Assembly: GCF_000369045.1 (NCBI RefSeq)
Contig: NZ_KB849790.1
Span: 689,422 to 753,421, forward strand
Source: Acinetobacter pittii ATCC 19004 = CIP 70.29
GTDB taxonomy: Bacteria > Pseudomonadota > Gammaproteobacteria > Pseudomonadales > Moraxellaceae
DNA: 64,000 nt
Reading direction: 5' to 3'
Position numbers and translations under genes: made by a program. Below, piece after piece: positions 31,908 to 40,950 of the stretch. The stretch's first letter is position 1; every line of letters starts with the position of its first letter. Below the pieces are notes generated by a model that was given only the letters and a program-made list of their open reading frames with translations, did no database searches and was not told the DNA's origin.

Positions 31908-32534
31908 ATGTTAAAAATTTTAGGGCGCGATAACTCCATCAATGTTCGCAAAGTCTTATGGCTGTGTGAAGAACTAAATCTTGAATATGAAAGAGAAGAT
32001 TGGGGTCGCGGCTTTCGCTCTGCTCAATCACCTGAATATTTACAATTAAACCCAAACGGGCAAATACCTGTTGTTTTAGATGGCGATTTAGTCCTTTGGC
32101 AGTCCAACAGTATTATCCGTTATCTCGCCAATGCTTACGATAAAGAGCATCAGCTTTACCCTACTCAAGCGAAAGAAAGATTCTTTGTTGACCAATGGAT
32201 TGATTGGCAAGCCATCGAGCTGAATAACAGCTGGACTTATACGATTATGTCTCTGTTGAGACATTCACCAGATCATCAAGACCCGAATTTGTTGCAACAA
32301 GGCATTGATGACTGGAATCATCATATGCAGATTCTCGATCAACAGCTTGCAAAAACTCAAGCCTATGTTGCTGGTTCACAATTTAGCTTGGCCGATATTC
32401 CAATTGGTCTGTCTGTACAACGCTGGAAAGCAACTCCTTTTGACCATCCAACACTTAAGCATGTTGACCAATATTTTGAACGTTTAAATCAACGTGCTGG
32501 TTTCTTAAAATGGGGCAATAACGGCGAACCTTGA
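31908..32534 (+). CDS. Glutathione S-transferase family protein
   Basis: 208 residues. The N-terminal domain begins LKILGRDNSINVRKVLWLCEELN, the theta/zeta-like GST pattern with the glutathione-contacting Ser in NSINVRK. It has NPNGQIPVVLDG with the cis-Pro and WQSNSIIRYLA, the ES/QS-N motif. The C-terminal helical domain contains SLADIPIGLSVQRW, the N-capping box. Its substrate is unknown. It ends 14 bp from the convergent DUF2520-type gene. Confidence 0.88.
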   Translation: MLKILGRDNSINVRKVLWLCEELNLEYEREDWGRGFRSAQSPEYLQLNPNGQIPVVLDGDLVLWQSNSIIRYLANAYDKEHQLYPTQAKERFFVDQWIDWQAIELNNSWTYTIMSLLRHSPDHQDPNLLQQGIDDWNHHMQILDQQLAKTQAYVAGSQFSLADIPIGLSVQRWKATPFDHPTLKHVDQYFERLNQRAGFLKWGNNGEP

Positions 32535-32548
32535 TCTTTAAATCAGCT

Positions 32549-33328
32549 TTAACTCGAGTGATGGCGCTTCACGATGCCATCACTTAAAAGTTGATAGACC
32601 TGTTTTAAATCATCCCGTTCTGCTTGAGCCAATAAGTCTTGATGCATTTTCAAAATATTGTGATCACCTCGCATTGCCGGCCCAGTTTGCATTTGCTTTG
32701 GATCATTTTCAGTCGCTTTTTTTGCTGTTTCTATAATTAAAGGATAGAGCAAACTAAAGTCGACCTGCTCTTTATCTACTACCTGCTTTGCCATATCAAA
32801 ACAATAGTTACTAAAATTACAGGCAAATACTGCTGCTAAATGCAAAGTTAAACGCTGTTTTGAGGTATATTGATATACCCTCTTACTTAGGCTATTTGCT
32901 AAATCTACAAGTATTGCTTGATCCGCATCTGTTACCGCTTCAACAAATAATGGTGTTGCTGACCAGTCAACGTCTCTTTCAAGGCTAAATGTTTGTAATG
33001 GATAAAACACCCCTGCTTTTGTATGTACCTGACTGATGACTTCAATATCAGTACTACCCGAAGTATGGACAATAAGTGTATCAGGAAACAATTCATGAAC
33101 TTGTTTTACAATATCTGCAATTGCACTGTCTGAAACCGCTAAAATGATAAGATCGGCCGGTTGAAATTCTCGAAGTGACTGACATGCTTTTGCCTGAAAC
33201 TGCTCTGCAAACTTTTGGGTTTTCTCAAAATCACGCGCATAGACTTGTATGATGTGATGACCTTGAGCCAACAGTACCTTTGCTAAATGAAAGGCAACTC
33301 GCCCACTCCCAACCAAACTGATTTTCAT
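32549..33328 (-). CDS. Rossmann-like/DUF2520 domain oxidoreductase-like protein
   Basis: 259 residues. The N-terminal Rossmann fold carries the NAD(P) motif GSGRVAFHLAKVL (about residues 7-19) and DLIILAVSDSAI, as in ProC or F420:NADP reductases. VHTSGSTDIEVI and VFYPLQTFS are typical of the DUF2520 family. The C-terminal half is helical, with HLAAVFACNFSNYCF and the GPAMRGD motif. The substrate is unknown. Stand-alone gene separated by a terminator from the OmpA-like gene upstream. Confidence 0.85.
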   Translation of the reverse strand: MKISLVGSGRVAFHLAKVLLAQGHHIIQVYARDFEKTQKFAEQFQAKACQSLREFQPADLIILAVSDSAIADIVKQVHELFPDTLIVHTSGSTDIEVISQVHTKAGVFYPLQTFSLERDVDWSATPLFVEAVTDADQAILVDLANSLSKRVYQYTSKQRLTLHLAAVFACNFSNYCFDMAKQVVDKEQVDFSLLYPLIIETAKKATENDPKQMQTGPAMRGDHNILKMHQDLLAQAERDDLKQVYQLLSDGIVKRHHSS

Positions 33329-33354
33329 ATCAATCCAACACTATTTGTTCCAAC

Positions 33355-33385
33355 AAAAAAGCTTCTCAAAATGAGAAGCTTTTTT
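33355..33385 (-). terminator. Terminator of the OmpA-like gene
   Basis: AAAAAAGCTTCTCA and TGAGAAGCTTTTTT pair over AAA. It lies 36 bp past the OmpA-family stop codon. Confidence 0.85.
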
Positions 33386-33421
33386 CAAATTAAAATATCT
33401 AATTTTTCATACATCAGAATA

Positions 33422-34849
33422 TTATTGAGCTACTGAAAACTCGATACGACGGTTTTTAAAGCGTCCTTCTTCTGTCGTGTTATCTGCAACAGGCTGATCA
33501 GAGCCATGACCTTGTGCAACTAATTTAGACCCGTCTACACCTTTAGATGTTAAATAGTCGACTACTGCTTGAGCACGGCTTTGTGATAAAGCTTTATTTG
33601 CCGCAGCGTTGCCTGTTGAGTCGGTATGACCACCCACATTTAATTTCACACCACTGACTTTATTTAAAAGTGTTGCAGCTTGATCAAGAATAGCTTTGTT
33701 GTCTGCTGGAATATCGCTTGAGCCACTCGCAAAATTAATGATTTGCAAGTTAAGTGCTTTTACTAATGCATTTACATCGACATTGTTCGGGTCAATTGAA
33801 CCTAAAGCAGTTTGCGAAGCAGTTAAGCTATTGCTTACAGATTGCTCAGCTGTTTCTGGTGCAGTAGAAACAACTTCAGTGTGAGGAACAAGAGCTTTTA
33901 CTTTTGCGGTTAATGCTGCTAACGCTGCTGCATCACCTGCTTTCAAAGTAATTTTGTCACCTATCCATTCTAAAGATGCATTTGGCACACCTTTTAAGGC
34001 ACCAAGCACGCCAGCAAGTGCATCTTTGTCTGTAAATCCAGCCGCATAAGTTTGACTGGTATCCACATTACAATCTTGAGTTGATGAGAAAACCTGCTTA
34101 ACTTGGGTTTGTAGTGTCGCTAAGAATCCTTGATCGCCGATACCTGCCTGACACTGGCTCACAGCACCTTTATCATCTGTATTTAAAGTTAAACTCGCAG
34201 GTGCGGCTGCAGTAGTTGCTTCAACACCACTGGCAGCCGTTGGTTCAGATGCTGGTACAGCTTCTTTATGCTGGCAAGAACGCCATAACCAAGCAATGAT
34301 AAGACCCAAAATAATTAAGGCAATAATAGGGAGGAACCCACGAGATTTGCCTTTTTTTTCACTGGCTGCAGCTAATGGTGGGGCTGCTGAAGTTGCATGT
34401 GGAACTGAAGATAAACCTGCACCAAGTCCTAAAGGAACTAATAGACCCACTGCCCATCCCGGCAAATGCGAACGAATAGTATCTGCATGCTGACGTAAAT
34501 AATTTACAATACTCTGTTGATCATTTCCGGCAACGTCCGAAATTGCATTAAGACTAGGTTTAATTGCACTGTTGAGTGTGCTTTCGATTTCATTATTTGG
34601 TGCTGTACCACTTAAATGAGTCAGTACAGTATTCTTGATTTGGTCATTATGAGAAAAAACGTCTGATAACGAAGGAGCCAAACTGTTTTTTAATTGTCCA
34701 ATAAGATCAGGTTTAGCAGCTAATAATGAAAGTAAAATTGGATAAAACTTAGATAAAGCATTCGATTTTTCGCCTAGGTATCCATCCTGATTATCTAATA
34801 TTGTTGATGATACTTTTTCTTTAAGCAGTTCTATAGGGTTTATCGACAT
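33422..34849 (-). CDS. DUF937-OmpA fusion, inner-membrane anchored peptidoglycan-binding protein
   Basis: 475 residues. The first ~140 residues are a helical DUF937-like domain, predicted cytoplasmic as there is no signal peptide. A hydrophobic segment follows (about 175-190, GFLPIIALIILGLIIAW) preceded by basic residues. Then come an Ala/Thr/Ser-rich linker, a BON-like alpha/beta stretch (about 230-310) and a C-terminal OmpA domain with GGHTDSTGNAAAN...LSQSRAQAV and the arginine motif in KNRRIEF, which together bind diaminopimelate in peptidoglycan. GGGAG precedes the ATG. The fusion implies a protein that links an unknown cytoplasmic activity to the cell wall. Confidence 0.85.
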   Translation of the reverse strand: MSINPIELLKEKVSSTILDNQDGYLGEKSNALSKFYPILLSLLAAKPDLIGQLKNSLAPSLSDVFSHNDQIKNTVLTHLSGTAPNNEIESTLNSAIKPSLNAISDVAGNDQQSIVNYLRQHADTIRSHLPGWAVGLLVPLGLGAGLSSVPHATSAAPPLAAASEKKGKSRGFLPIIALIILGLIIAWLWRSCQHKEAVPASEPTAASGVEATTAAAPASLTLNTDDKGAVSQCQAGIGDQGFLATLQTQVKQVFSSTQDCNVDTSQTYAAGFTDKDALAGVLGALKGVPNASLEWIGDKITLKAGDAAALAALTAKVKALVPHTEVVSTAPETAEQSVSNSLTASQTALGSIDPNNVDVNALVKALNLQIINFASGSSDIPADNKAILDQAATLLNKVSGVKLNVGGHTDSTGNAAANKALSQSRAQAVVDYLTSKGVDGSKLVAQGHGSDQPVADNTTEEGRFKNRRIEFSVAQ

Positions 34850-35000
34850 TGGTTATTCTCCCGAATTTTATACGTCGTAACCAGCAACTTTTGATTATTC
34901 AAATACTTCTCTTTGCTGATAGTTTTTTATTCTAATGTGCGCTCAATCTTTTGTTGTTTTTTAAATAATTTATATACAAATTTCCATCTAGTATTTACAA

Positions 35001-35030
35001 AACAGGCAGATCTTATTGATCTACCTGTTT
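35001..35030 (-). terminator. Terminator of the pyrB-pyrC' unit
   Basis: AACAGGCAGATC and GATCTACCTGTT pair with one mismatch over TTATT, 33 bp after the dihydroorotase-like stop. Confidence 0.75.
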
Positions 35031-35062
35031 ATATTTTAAATTTACTTTAAATAACCGTTCTA

Positions 35063-36298
35063 TCAGTTAGCAAAAGTTTGAAGTACTTTACCGGTAAGGT
35101 TTTGACCCAACAATGGAGTATTTTTCCCTTGCGATAAAATCGTGTCTTTGCTTACTGTCCAGTTTAATTCAGGATCTACTAATACCCATCCTGCTTCATC
35201 TTCCCAACGCGTAGTCATATTGGCAACCTGCGCAGGTACGCTAGTCACTTTTTCAACCCACTCTAAAGGTTCAAATAAACCCTCATTAATGAGTTGAATT
35301 CCTAAGGATACATAAGTATCAAAAGCAGTAATGCCCGGTTGAGTTTCAGCAAATGGTGCCATTTTTGCTGAGCTGCTTAAAGGCTCATGATGTGTACAAA
35401 TTGCATCAATCACGCCTTCTTTTAAGCCTTGACGCAAAAGTTCTTTATCTTGCTCAGAACGCAATGGTGGACGAACATGCGCAAGTGAATTGAAACCATC
35501 AGTTAAATGTTCAGTTAAATGCAACTGATGCATTGCTACATCGGCAGTCACAGGTAAACCTTTTGCTTTTGCTGCGCGGATTAATTCAACCGATGCACCA
35601 CAAGATAACAAACCAAAGTGAGCTTTTACGCCAGTTGCTTCAATCATAAGCAGATATTTTGCAATCGCTACAGTTTCAGCAATTGCCGGAATCATCGGCA
35701 AACCTTGGCGAGAAGCAATAAAGCCTTCGTGTGCACATCCGTCTTTAGCAATCTGTGGCTCTTCAGCATAAAACACGACTGTTAAACCAAGACCCGCTGC
35801 ATATTCCAAGGTACGAATAACTACATCGTCATTTTCAAAAGCAGCATTTGCATTAGAAACAGCAGTACAACCACCTTTTTTCAGGCCCGCCATATTTGCA
35901 GGTTGTTTACCATTTAAACCTTGGGTCTGAGCACCAATGATATGCATGTGAATGCCACCATCATGCCAAGCCTTTTCAATCAGGCCATGAATGAGAGCAC
36001 CGTTGTCTTGTACAATCGGCTTTGAATCAGGTGGTGTAATAACATGCAAAATACCATTGGCACGTGCTGCCTTACCTTCTGATTTCAATGTTCCGTGTTG
36101 CTGTTGACCCGGTTCACGCAAACGCGCGCATAAATCAACCATGGTTGGCATTAACCATTTACCTTGGCCATCAATGGTTTGCTCAACTTGCTCTACTGGA
36201 GCAACCAACTTGCCATTTTCGATATATACAGTTTGTACGCTGTCTGTTTTCTGGATTGGGTCTAACACACGTACATTTTCAATTTTTACAATACTCAT
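35063..36298 (-). CDS. pyrC': Dihydroorotase-like protein, catalytically degenerate partner of PyrB
   Basis: 411 residues of the dihydroorotase/amidohydrolase fold. The metal-binding HxH of active enzymes (DxHxHLREPG) reads DLCARLREPG here. Other ligand motifs are also changed: ICTHHEPL where D is expected, and GLLSCGAS where a His is expected. In Pseudomonas such PyrC' proteins are non-catalytic but needed to assemble active aspartate transcarbamylase dodecamers, and the same is likely here. An ATG at 36,307 is in frame, but AAGGA fits ATG 36,298 better. The start is 12 bp after pyrB, so the two form an operon. A true pyrC must lie elsewhere. Confidence 0.9.
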   Translation of the reverse strand: MSIVKIENVRVLDPIQKTDSVQTVYIENGKLVAPVEQVEQTIDGQGKWLMPTMVDLCARLREPGQQQHGTLKSEGKAARANGILHVITPPDSKPIVQDNGALIHGLIEKAWHDGGIHMHIIGAQTQGLNGKQPANMAGLKKGGCTAVSNANAAFENDDVVIRTLEYAAGLGLTVVFYAEEPQIAKDGCAHEGFIASRQGLPMIPAIAETVAIAKYLLMIEATGVKAHFGLLSCGASVELIRAAKAKGLPVTADVAMHQLHLTEHLTDGFNSLAHVRPPLRSEQDKELLRQGLKEGVIDAICTHHEPLSSSAKMAPFAETQPGITAFDTYVSLGIQLINEGLFEPLEWVEKVTSVPAQVANMTTRWEDEAGWVLVDPELNWTVSKDTILSQGKNTPLLGQNLTGKVLQTFAN

Positions 36299-36310
36299 GT
36301 GATCCATTCC

Positions 36311-37327
36311 TTACAACGTAATCGCTTCAATTAAACCTTGCTCTTGGAGTTGGCCTTGCATTGATAACGCCAATACCGCCATACGAACTGCAATACCATT
36401 GGTTACTTGTTTCAAAATAACCGACTGATCTCCATCAGCAACACTTGAATCAATTTCTACACCACGGTTCATTGGTCCCGGATGCATCACAATGCAATCT
36501 GGTTTAGCTAAACCAAGACGTTCTTTGTTTAAACCATACATTCTGTAAAATTCAGACTGTGAAGATAACGCTGGAGAGTCAATACGTTCGTTTTGAATAC
36601 GTAAGGCAATAATCACATCACAATCGGTAATACCTTCATCCATCTTGTTAAACAAACGAACGTGCTCGCCATATTCCGAAAAGCCCACTGGCAATAATGT
36701 ATTCGGTGCAATCACACGAATGTCTTTACAACCTAGAGTTTGTAATGCAGCTACATCCGAACGTGCTACACGAGAGTGTTTAATGTCCCCGATAATAGCA
36801 ACGCTTAAATCTTCAAATGGTTTTTTAGTTTCACGGCGAATAGTGAGCATATCAAGCATCGCTTGCGTCGGATGCGCATGACGTCCATCCCCTGCATTAA
36901 TAATCGCGACCTTTGGACATACATCTTTAGCAATGAAATGTGCAGCACCCGAAGATGAATGGCGAACAACAAAGATATCCGCTGCCATTGCTTCAAGGTT
37001 CCAGAGCGTATCGCGCAGAGTTTCACCTTTTGAAGTACTTGAACGTGCAATATCAATGTTCAGTACATTGGCAGACAAACGTTTTGCTGCTGCTTCAAAA
37101 GTAGTACGGGTACGTGTGGAGTTTTCAAAGAAGAGATTCATAACCGTCAATCCCTCTAAGAGCGGACGGTTAATTAAATTATTATTATCATCTAAAAAGC
37201 TTTGTGCGGTATCTAAAATCTTGGTGAGGTTTTCTTTTGAAAGTCCCTCAATCGTTAAAAAATGTTTTAAATTTCCGTCTTGATTGAGCTGAACCTGGCT
37301 CGGTTGATGCAACGCTGCAATATGCAT
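36311..37327 (-). CDS. pyrB: Aspartate carbamoyltransferase, catalytic subunit
   Basis: 338 residues. It catalyses the first committed step of pyrimidine synthesis. The carbamoyl-phosphate site [16 protein letters not shown] is clear, followed by the [12 protein letters not shown] loop, [17 protein letters not shown] and the aspartate-site [11 protein letters not shown]. The ~25-residue N-terminal extension before the core is typical of the Pseudomonas-type enzyme that works with PyrC' rather than PyrI. No pyrI is present in the window. First gene of the unit with pyrC'. Confidence 0.96.
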   Translation of the reverse strand: MHIAALHQPSQVQLNQDGNLKHFLTIEGLSKENLTKILDTAQSFLDDNNNLINRPLLEGLTVMNLFFENSTRTRTTFEAAAKRLSANVLNIDIARSSTSKGETLRDTLWNLEAMAADIFVVRHSSSGAAHFIAKDVCPKVAIINAGDGRHAHPTQAMLDMLTIRRETKKPFEDLSVAIIGDIKHSRVARSDVAALQTLGCKDIRVIAPNTLLPVGFSEYGEHVRLFNKMDEGITDCDVIIALRIQNERIDSPALSSQSEFYRMYGLNKERLGLAKPDCIVMHPGPMNRGVEIDSSVADGDQSVILKQVTNGIAVRMAVLALSMQGQLQEQGLIEAITL

Positions 37328-37407
37328 AATGGATTCCTATGGGTCGAATCGCGAAAACGTGCATAGTGTAGCTGAATTCCGCTCTTTTCGCAGAAGAACT
37401 TTACAGA

Positions 37408-37445
37408 ATAAGGCCCTAAATTGACCAGAAAATTTAGAACCTTAT
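37408..37445 (-). terminator. Hairpin between the 114-residue gene and pyrB
   Basis: ATAAGGCCCTAAATT and AATTTAGAACCTTAT pair at 13 of 15 positions. It starts 7 bp past the stop codon of the upstream minus-strand gene. Confidence 0.5.
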
Positions 37446-37451
37446 TGGCAA

Positions 37452-37796
37452 TTACCTTAATGCACCAATGTAATGGTGCGGAACTTGAGCCCGATAAATA
37501 TCCTCGGCGGTAATTTCCGACTCTTCATCGACTTTAACAACAGCAATTTTTTCTTTTAGAGAAGGCTCAGGTATTGTGTCAACCAACGATTTCAATCGCT
37601 CAACACATCGTTTTAATTCGTCGTCGTCCGACTCTAGTGCAAGCCCAATCACATATTTTGCGTAATCTTTATTTTGAACCATATACAGTGCATCTATTAC
37701 CCGCCCTGTCACCCTACGCATGCGTACATATATTTGTGTAGCTACTGAGAAAGCATCTGCATTAGAAACAAAACCATTCCCCATCATATCTTTCAT
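37452..37796 (-). CDS. Hypothetical protein, 114 residues
   Basis: Soluble and mixed alpha/beta, without signal peptide or membrane segment. It is rich in charged helices (ALESDDDELKRCVERLKSLV) with an N-terminal MKDMMGNGFVSNADAF and a C-terminal EEITAEDIYRAQVPHHYIGALR-like tail. GGGGGA five bases before the ATG is an unusually strong ribosome site. I do not recognise the family. It precedes pyrB on the same strand but a hairpin lies between them. Confidence 0.7.
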   Translation of the reverse strand: MKDMMGNGFVSNADAFSVATQIYVRMRRVTGRVIDALYMVQNKDYAKYVIGLALESDDDELKRCVERLKSLVDTIPEPSLKEKIAVVKVDEESEITAEDIYRAQVPHHYIGALR

Positions 37797-38036
37797 TTAT
37801 AATTCCCCCATTAATCTAAAATAATAAAAATAGTTAAAAACTGGCTATGTTTGTTAATTAAATAACCATTGATAGGATTGAGTTAGCAAAATACATACCA
37901 CTTTAATTGTTTTAATCTTTAAAAATCAGTTTATTGGTTGGATTATGATAGGTTGCAATAATTTAAAAACCTTTACACATCAAAATAAGTTAAACTTTGC
38001 ATCGTTAATATTTATATGTTTTGGTCAATCGAGTTT

Positions 38037-40247
38037 ATGAATACCTCTTTACGTTTAAACCACTATTGGATTACTTGTGCTGATGGTTTAGAAGCCCTCT
38101 TACAAGAAGAAATAGAACAGCTTGGCACCAAAGTGACAGAACGTAAAGCAGGACGTTTAATCATTGAAGGAACGCTTGAACATGCTTATCGCATCTGTAT
38201 GTGGTCGCGTCTTGCTTCTCGTGTTTTATTGCCTATTCATACTTATGAACTCGAACATACACATGATGCGCGTGATGTAGCAGAAGAGCTTTATGAAGGT
38301 GCGATTAGTTTTGACTGGTCACTTATTTTTGCACCACAAAGTACCTTCGCTATTCGCTTACATGCAGAACGTGAAATTAAGGTTAACACTCAATTTGCAA
38401 CGCTTAGAGCAAAAGATGGTGTTGTAGATTCCTTTATGGAAGCTGTAGGTCGTCGTCCGAGCATTGATACTAAACAACCAGAAATTACGTTATATGTTTT
38501 AGCAGGTAAAACTGAGCATACATATTGCCTAGATTTATCAGGTGATTCATTACATAAACGTGGTTACCGTCGTTATATGACGGATGCGCCAATTAAAGAA
38601 AACCTTGCTGCGGCAATTTTACAAAAAGCTCAGCTTCAACAACGTAAGCCAGAGATTGTACTCGACCCGATGTGCGGTTCAGGTACATTTATTATTGAAG
38701 CATTAATGATTTTGACTGACCGTGCACCAGGCCTTGTTCGCCGTTTTGGTTTTAATGGTTGGCATGGTCATGACCGTGAACTTTGGCTTTCGCTTAAAGC
38801 TGAAGCAGCAGAACGTCACGAAAAGGCGCTTGAATTACCTTTACCTAAGTTTTATGCCTACGATGCAGACTGGGAAGCTGTAAAAGCCACTCGTGAAAAT
38901 ATTATTGCGGCAGGCTTTGAAAAACAGTTAGGCCAAATTCAAATTGAAGAACGGACTTTAGCTGACTGGCCTGATTTTTCAGCTGAAGGCAAAACTGCAT
39001 TTATTGTGACTAACCCTCCATATGGTGAACGTTTAGGTGATAAAGCATCTAACCGCTCTCTTTACTTAGGTTTATCTGCGCTTTTACAAAAACATTTCCC
39101 GAATCAATATGCCGCAATTATTGCAGCGCAAATTGAACAAGCCGATGTTTTAGCGTTTGAAGCACCTGAAACCTTACGTTTAATGAATGGTAAGTTGCCG
39201 ATTTACATTCGCTTTGGTTCAATTAAGCCTGAAAAAGTAACTCAGCCATTCTTAGCAACTTGGCAAGCTCAACCTATTGAAATGGAAGAAGCTCAAGATT
39301 TTGCTAACCGTTTGCAAAAAAATATGACTGCCTTGAAAAAATGGGCAACGAAAGAAAATGTTTATTGCTTACGTTTGTATGATGCAGATTTACCTGACTT
39401 TAACGTCGCTGTTGACTTATACGGCGATCGCTTACATGTTCAGGAATATGCACCACCAAAAACAATAGATCCTGAAAAAGCAAAAAAACGTTTTAATTTA
39501 GCACTCGCTGCAATTCGTGCTGTTACCGGTTTAAACCGCGATGCTATCTTTATTAAGACACGTGCGCGCCAAACTGGTACAAATCAATATACGAAACAAA
39601 GCACAGCTTCAAAACGCTTTATCGTTCAGGAAGGTAAAGCTAAAATTTTAGTTAACCTGACAGATTACCTAGATACAGGTTTATTCCTTGACCACCGTCA
39701 AATGCGTTTACGTATCGCACAAGAAGCTCGTGGTAAGCACTTCTTGAACTTATATAGCTATACCTCTACAGCAAGCTTACATGCTGCTTTAGGCGGTGCT
39801 GCAAGCACGACAAGTGTAGACTTATCCAATACTTACTTAAGCTGGTCAAAAGAAAACTTCGTTTTAAATGGCCTGACTGTAGATCACGCAGATGAACAGC
39901 ACATGTTCTTTGCGAGTGACTGTTTTGAGTGGTTAAAAGAAGGTCACGAACAATATGACCTTATTTTTATCGATCCACCGACGTTCTCAAACTCTAAAAA
40001 GTTCTATGGTACTTTCGACGTCCAACGTGACCATGTTTCACTCATTAAACGTGCAATGAACCGTTTAAATAGTGAAGGAACGCTCTATTTCTCAAACAAC
40101 TATCGTGGTTTTGAAATGGATGAAGAGATCGAAGCTATTTTTCAGGTTGAAGAAATCACTTCTGAAACCATTGGCCCTGATTTTAAACGTAATCAAAAAA
40201 TCCACCGTGCATGGAAAATTCAACATCCTGGCCTAGATCAATATTAA
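38037..40247 (+). CDS. rlmL: Bifunctional 23S rRNA methyltransferase RlmK/RlmL
   Basis: A ~736-residue fused enzyme that makes m2G2445 (N-terminal RlmL half) and m7G2069 (C-terminal RlmK half) in 23S rRNA. A THUMP domain covers about residues 50-160. The first Rossmann domain has LDPMCGSGTFIIEA and the catalytic TNPPYGER. The second has FLNLYSYTSTASLHAA (SAM motif I) and FIDPPTFSNSKK. An ATG at 38,016 would add seven residues. I prefer 38,037 (MNTSLRLNHY), although neither has a good ribosome site. Confidence 0.93.
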   Translation: MNTSLRLNHYWITCADGLEALLQEEIEQLGTKVTERKAGRLIIEGTLEHAYRICMWSRLASRVLLPIHTYELEHTHDARDVAEELYEGAISFDWSLIFAPQSTFAIRLHAEREIKVNTQFATLRAKDGVVDSFMEAVGRRPSIDTKQPEITLYVLAGKTEHTYCLDLSGDSLHKRGYRRYMTDAPIKENLAAAILQKAQLQQRKPEIVLDPMCGSGTFIIEALMILTDRAPGLVRRFGFNGWHGHDRELWLSLKAEAAERHEKALELPLPKFYAYDADWEAVKATRENIIAAGFEKQLGQIQIEERTLADWPDFSAEGKTAFIVTNPPYGERLGDKASNRSLYLGLSALLQKHFPNQYAAIIAAQIEQADVLAFEAPETLRLMNGKLPIYIRFGSIKPEKVTQPFLATWQAQPIEMEEAQDFANRLQKNMTALKKWATKENVYCLRLYDADLPDFNVAVDLYGDRLHVQEYAPPKTIDPEKAKKRFNLALAAIRAVTGLNRDAIFIKTRARQTGTNQYTKQSTASKRFIVQEGKAKILVNLTDYLDTGLFLDHRQMRLRIAQEARGKHFLNLYSYTSTASLHAALGGAASTTSVDLSNTYLSWSKENFVLNGLTVDHADEQHMFFASDCFEWLKEGHEQYDLIFIDPPTFSNSKKFYGTFDVQRDHVSLIKRAMNRLNSEGTLYFSNNYRGFEMDEEIEAIFQVEEITSETIGPDFKRNQKIHRAWKIQHPGLDQY

Positions 40248-40256
40248 TAAGACTAG

Positions 40257-40289
40257 GGGTTATTATTACTTCACGGTAATAATAACCTC
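40257..40289. terminator. Hairpin at convergent ends of rlmL and the small secreted protein gene
   Basis: GGTTATTATTAC and GTAATAATAACC form a perfect 12-bp stem over TTCACG. The right half lies within the last codons of the minus-strand gene. No U-run. Confidence 0.55.
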
Positions 40290-40682
40290 GCCATGAACAT
40301 TTTTTGATTCAAAATCATATTTGGTAAATCGGTCTGCTCTTTCCGGTAATGCCATCATTTCTAGTTTCTTCTTTTCCTTACTATCGATAACATGGTTTTG
40401 TTTTTGTTCTTGATAAGGTGAAAGTACACTTGTTCTAAGTGCATCCCATCGAACTTGTTGTAAATAATTATCCCCTAACACCTGACGTGCTTGTTGTTGT
40501 TCTATCATTGGTTTCTTAGCATCGTCTTGAGCTTTCGCAATAATCACAGGTAAAGCTGCATTTACTGCCCCTGTTTGTGTTGCCAAAGCCCCTTCACTTA
40601 GAGGCTGTGCAGCCCATACATTGATGTGTATTAGCGAAATAAAACCTAAAATACACAGCGCAGGTCCTTGTTTATTGTTCAT
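40266..40682 (-). CDS. Small secreted or periplasmic hypothetical protein
   Basis: 138 residues. The N-terminus has a signal-peptide-like segment (ALCILGFISLIHINVWA, cleavage near VWA-A at about residue 25). The mature part is hydrophilic and mostly helical, with a Lys-rich EQKQNHVIDSKEKKKLE segment and a short beta-like C-terminal NVHGEVIITVK. No family recognised. Just upstream lies a nested inverted repeat (40,695-40,735), and a hairpin covers its 3' end. Confidence 0.65.
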   Translation of the reverse strand: MNNKQGPALCILGFISLIHINVWAAQPLSEGALATQTGAVNAALPVIIAKAQDDAKKPMIEQQQARQVLGDNYLQQVRWDALRTSVLSPYQEQKQNHVIDSKEKKKLEMMALPERADRFTKYDFESKNVHGEVIITVK

Positions 40683-40694
40683 TGCATTTATCCT

Positions 40695-40735
40695 AAATTG
40701 TTATTGTTCGTTATATCGAACAAAATTAACAATTT
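40695..40735 (-). promoter_or_regulatory. Nested dyad upstream of the small secreted protein gene
   Basis: TTGTTCG and CGAACAA (40,704-40,723) form a perfect dyad over TTATAT. An outer pair, AAATTGTTA and TAACAATTT, brackets it (offset by three bases). It lies 13-53 bp before the ATG, so it could be an operator or a 5'-leader hairpin. Confidence 0.5.
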
Positions 40736-40950
40736 TTTAAACATGTCGCAATGTTATAAATAGACTTCCCGACAATTAACATTGATCATTTTAAAACCTG
40801 AAATATTTCACAAGCATTTAGTGAATATTCAAGTTGTTTTATAGATTTTTATCTCAGACTTGTACGACACTGCTAAATCACTTACTGTAATTTTATAATT
40901 TATCTGTAAATTGATTTTATTTATAAATAAACACCATTCGAGGTGAAATA

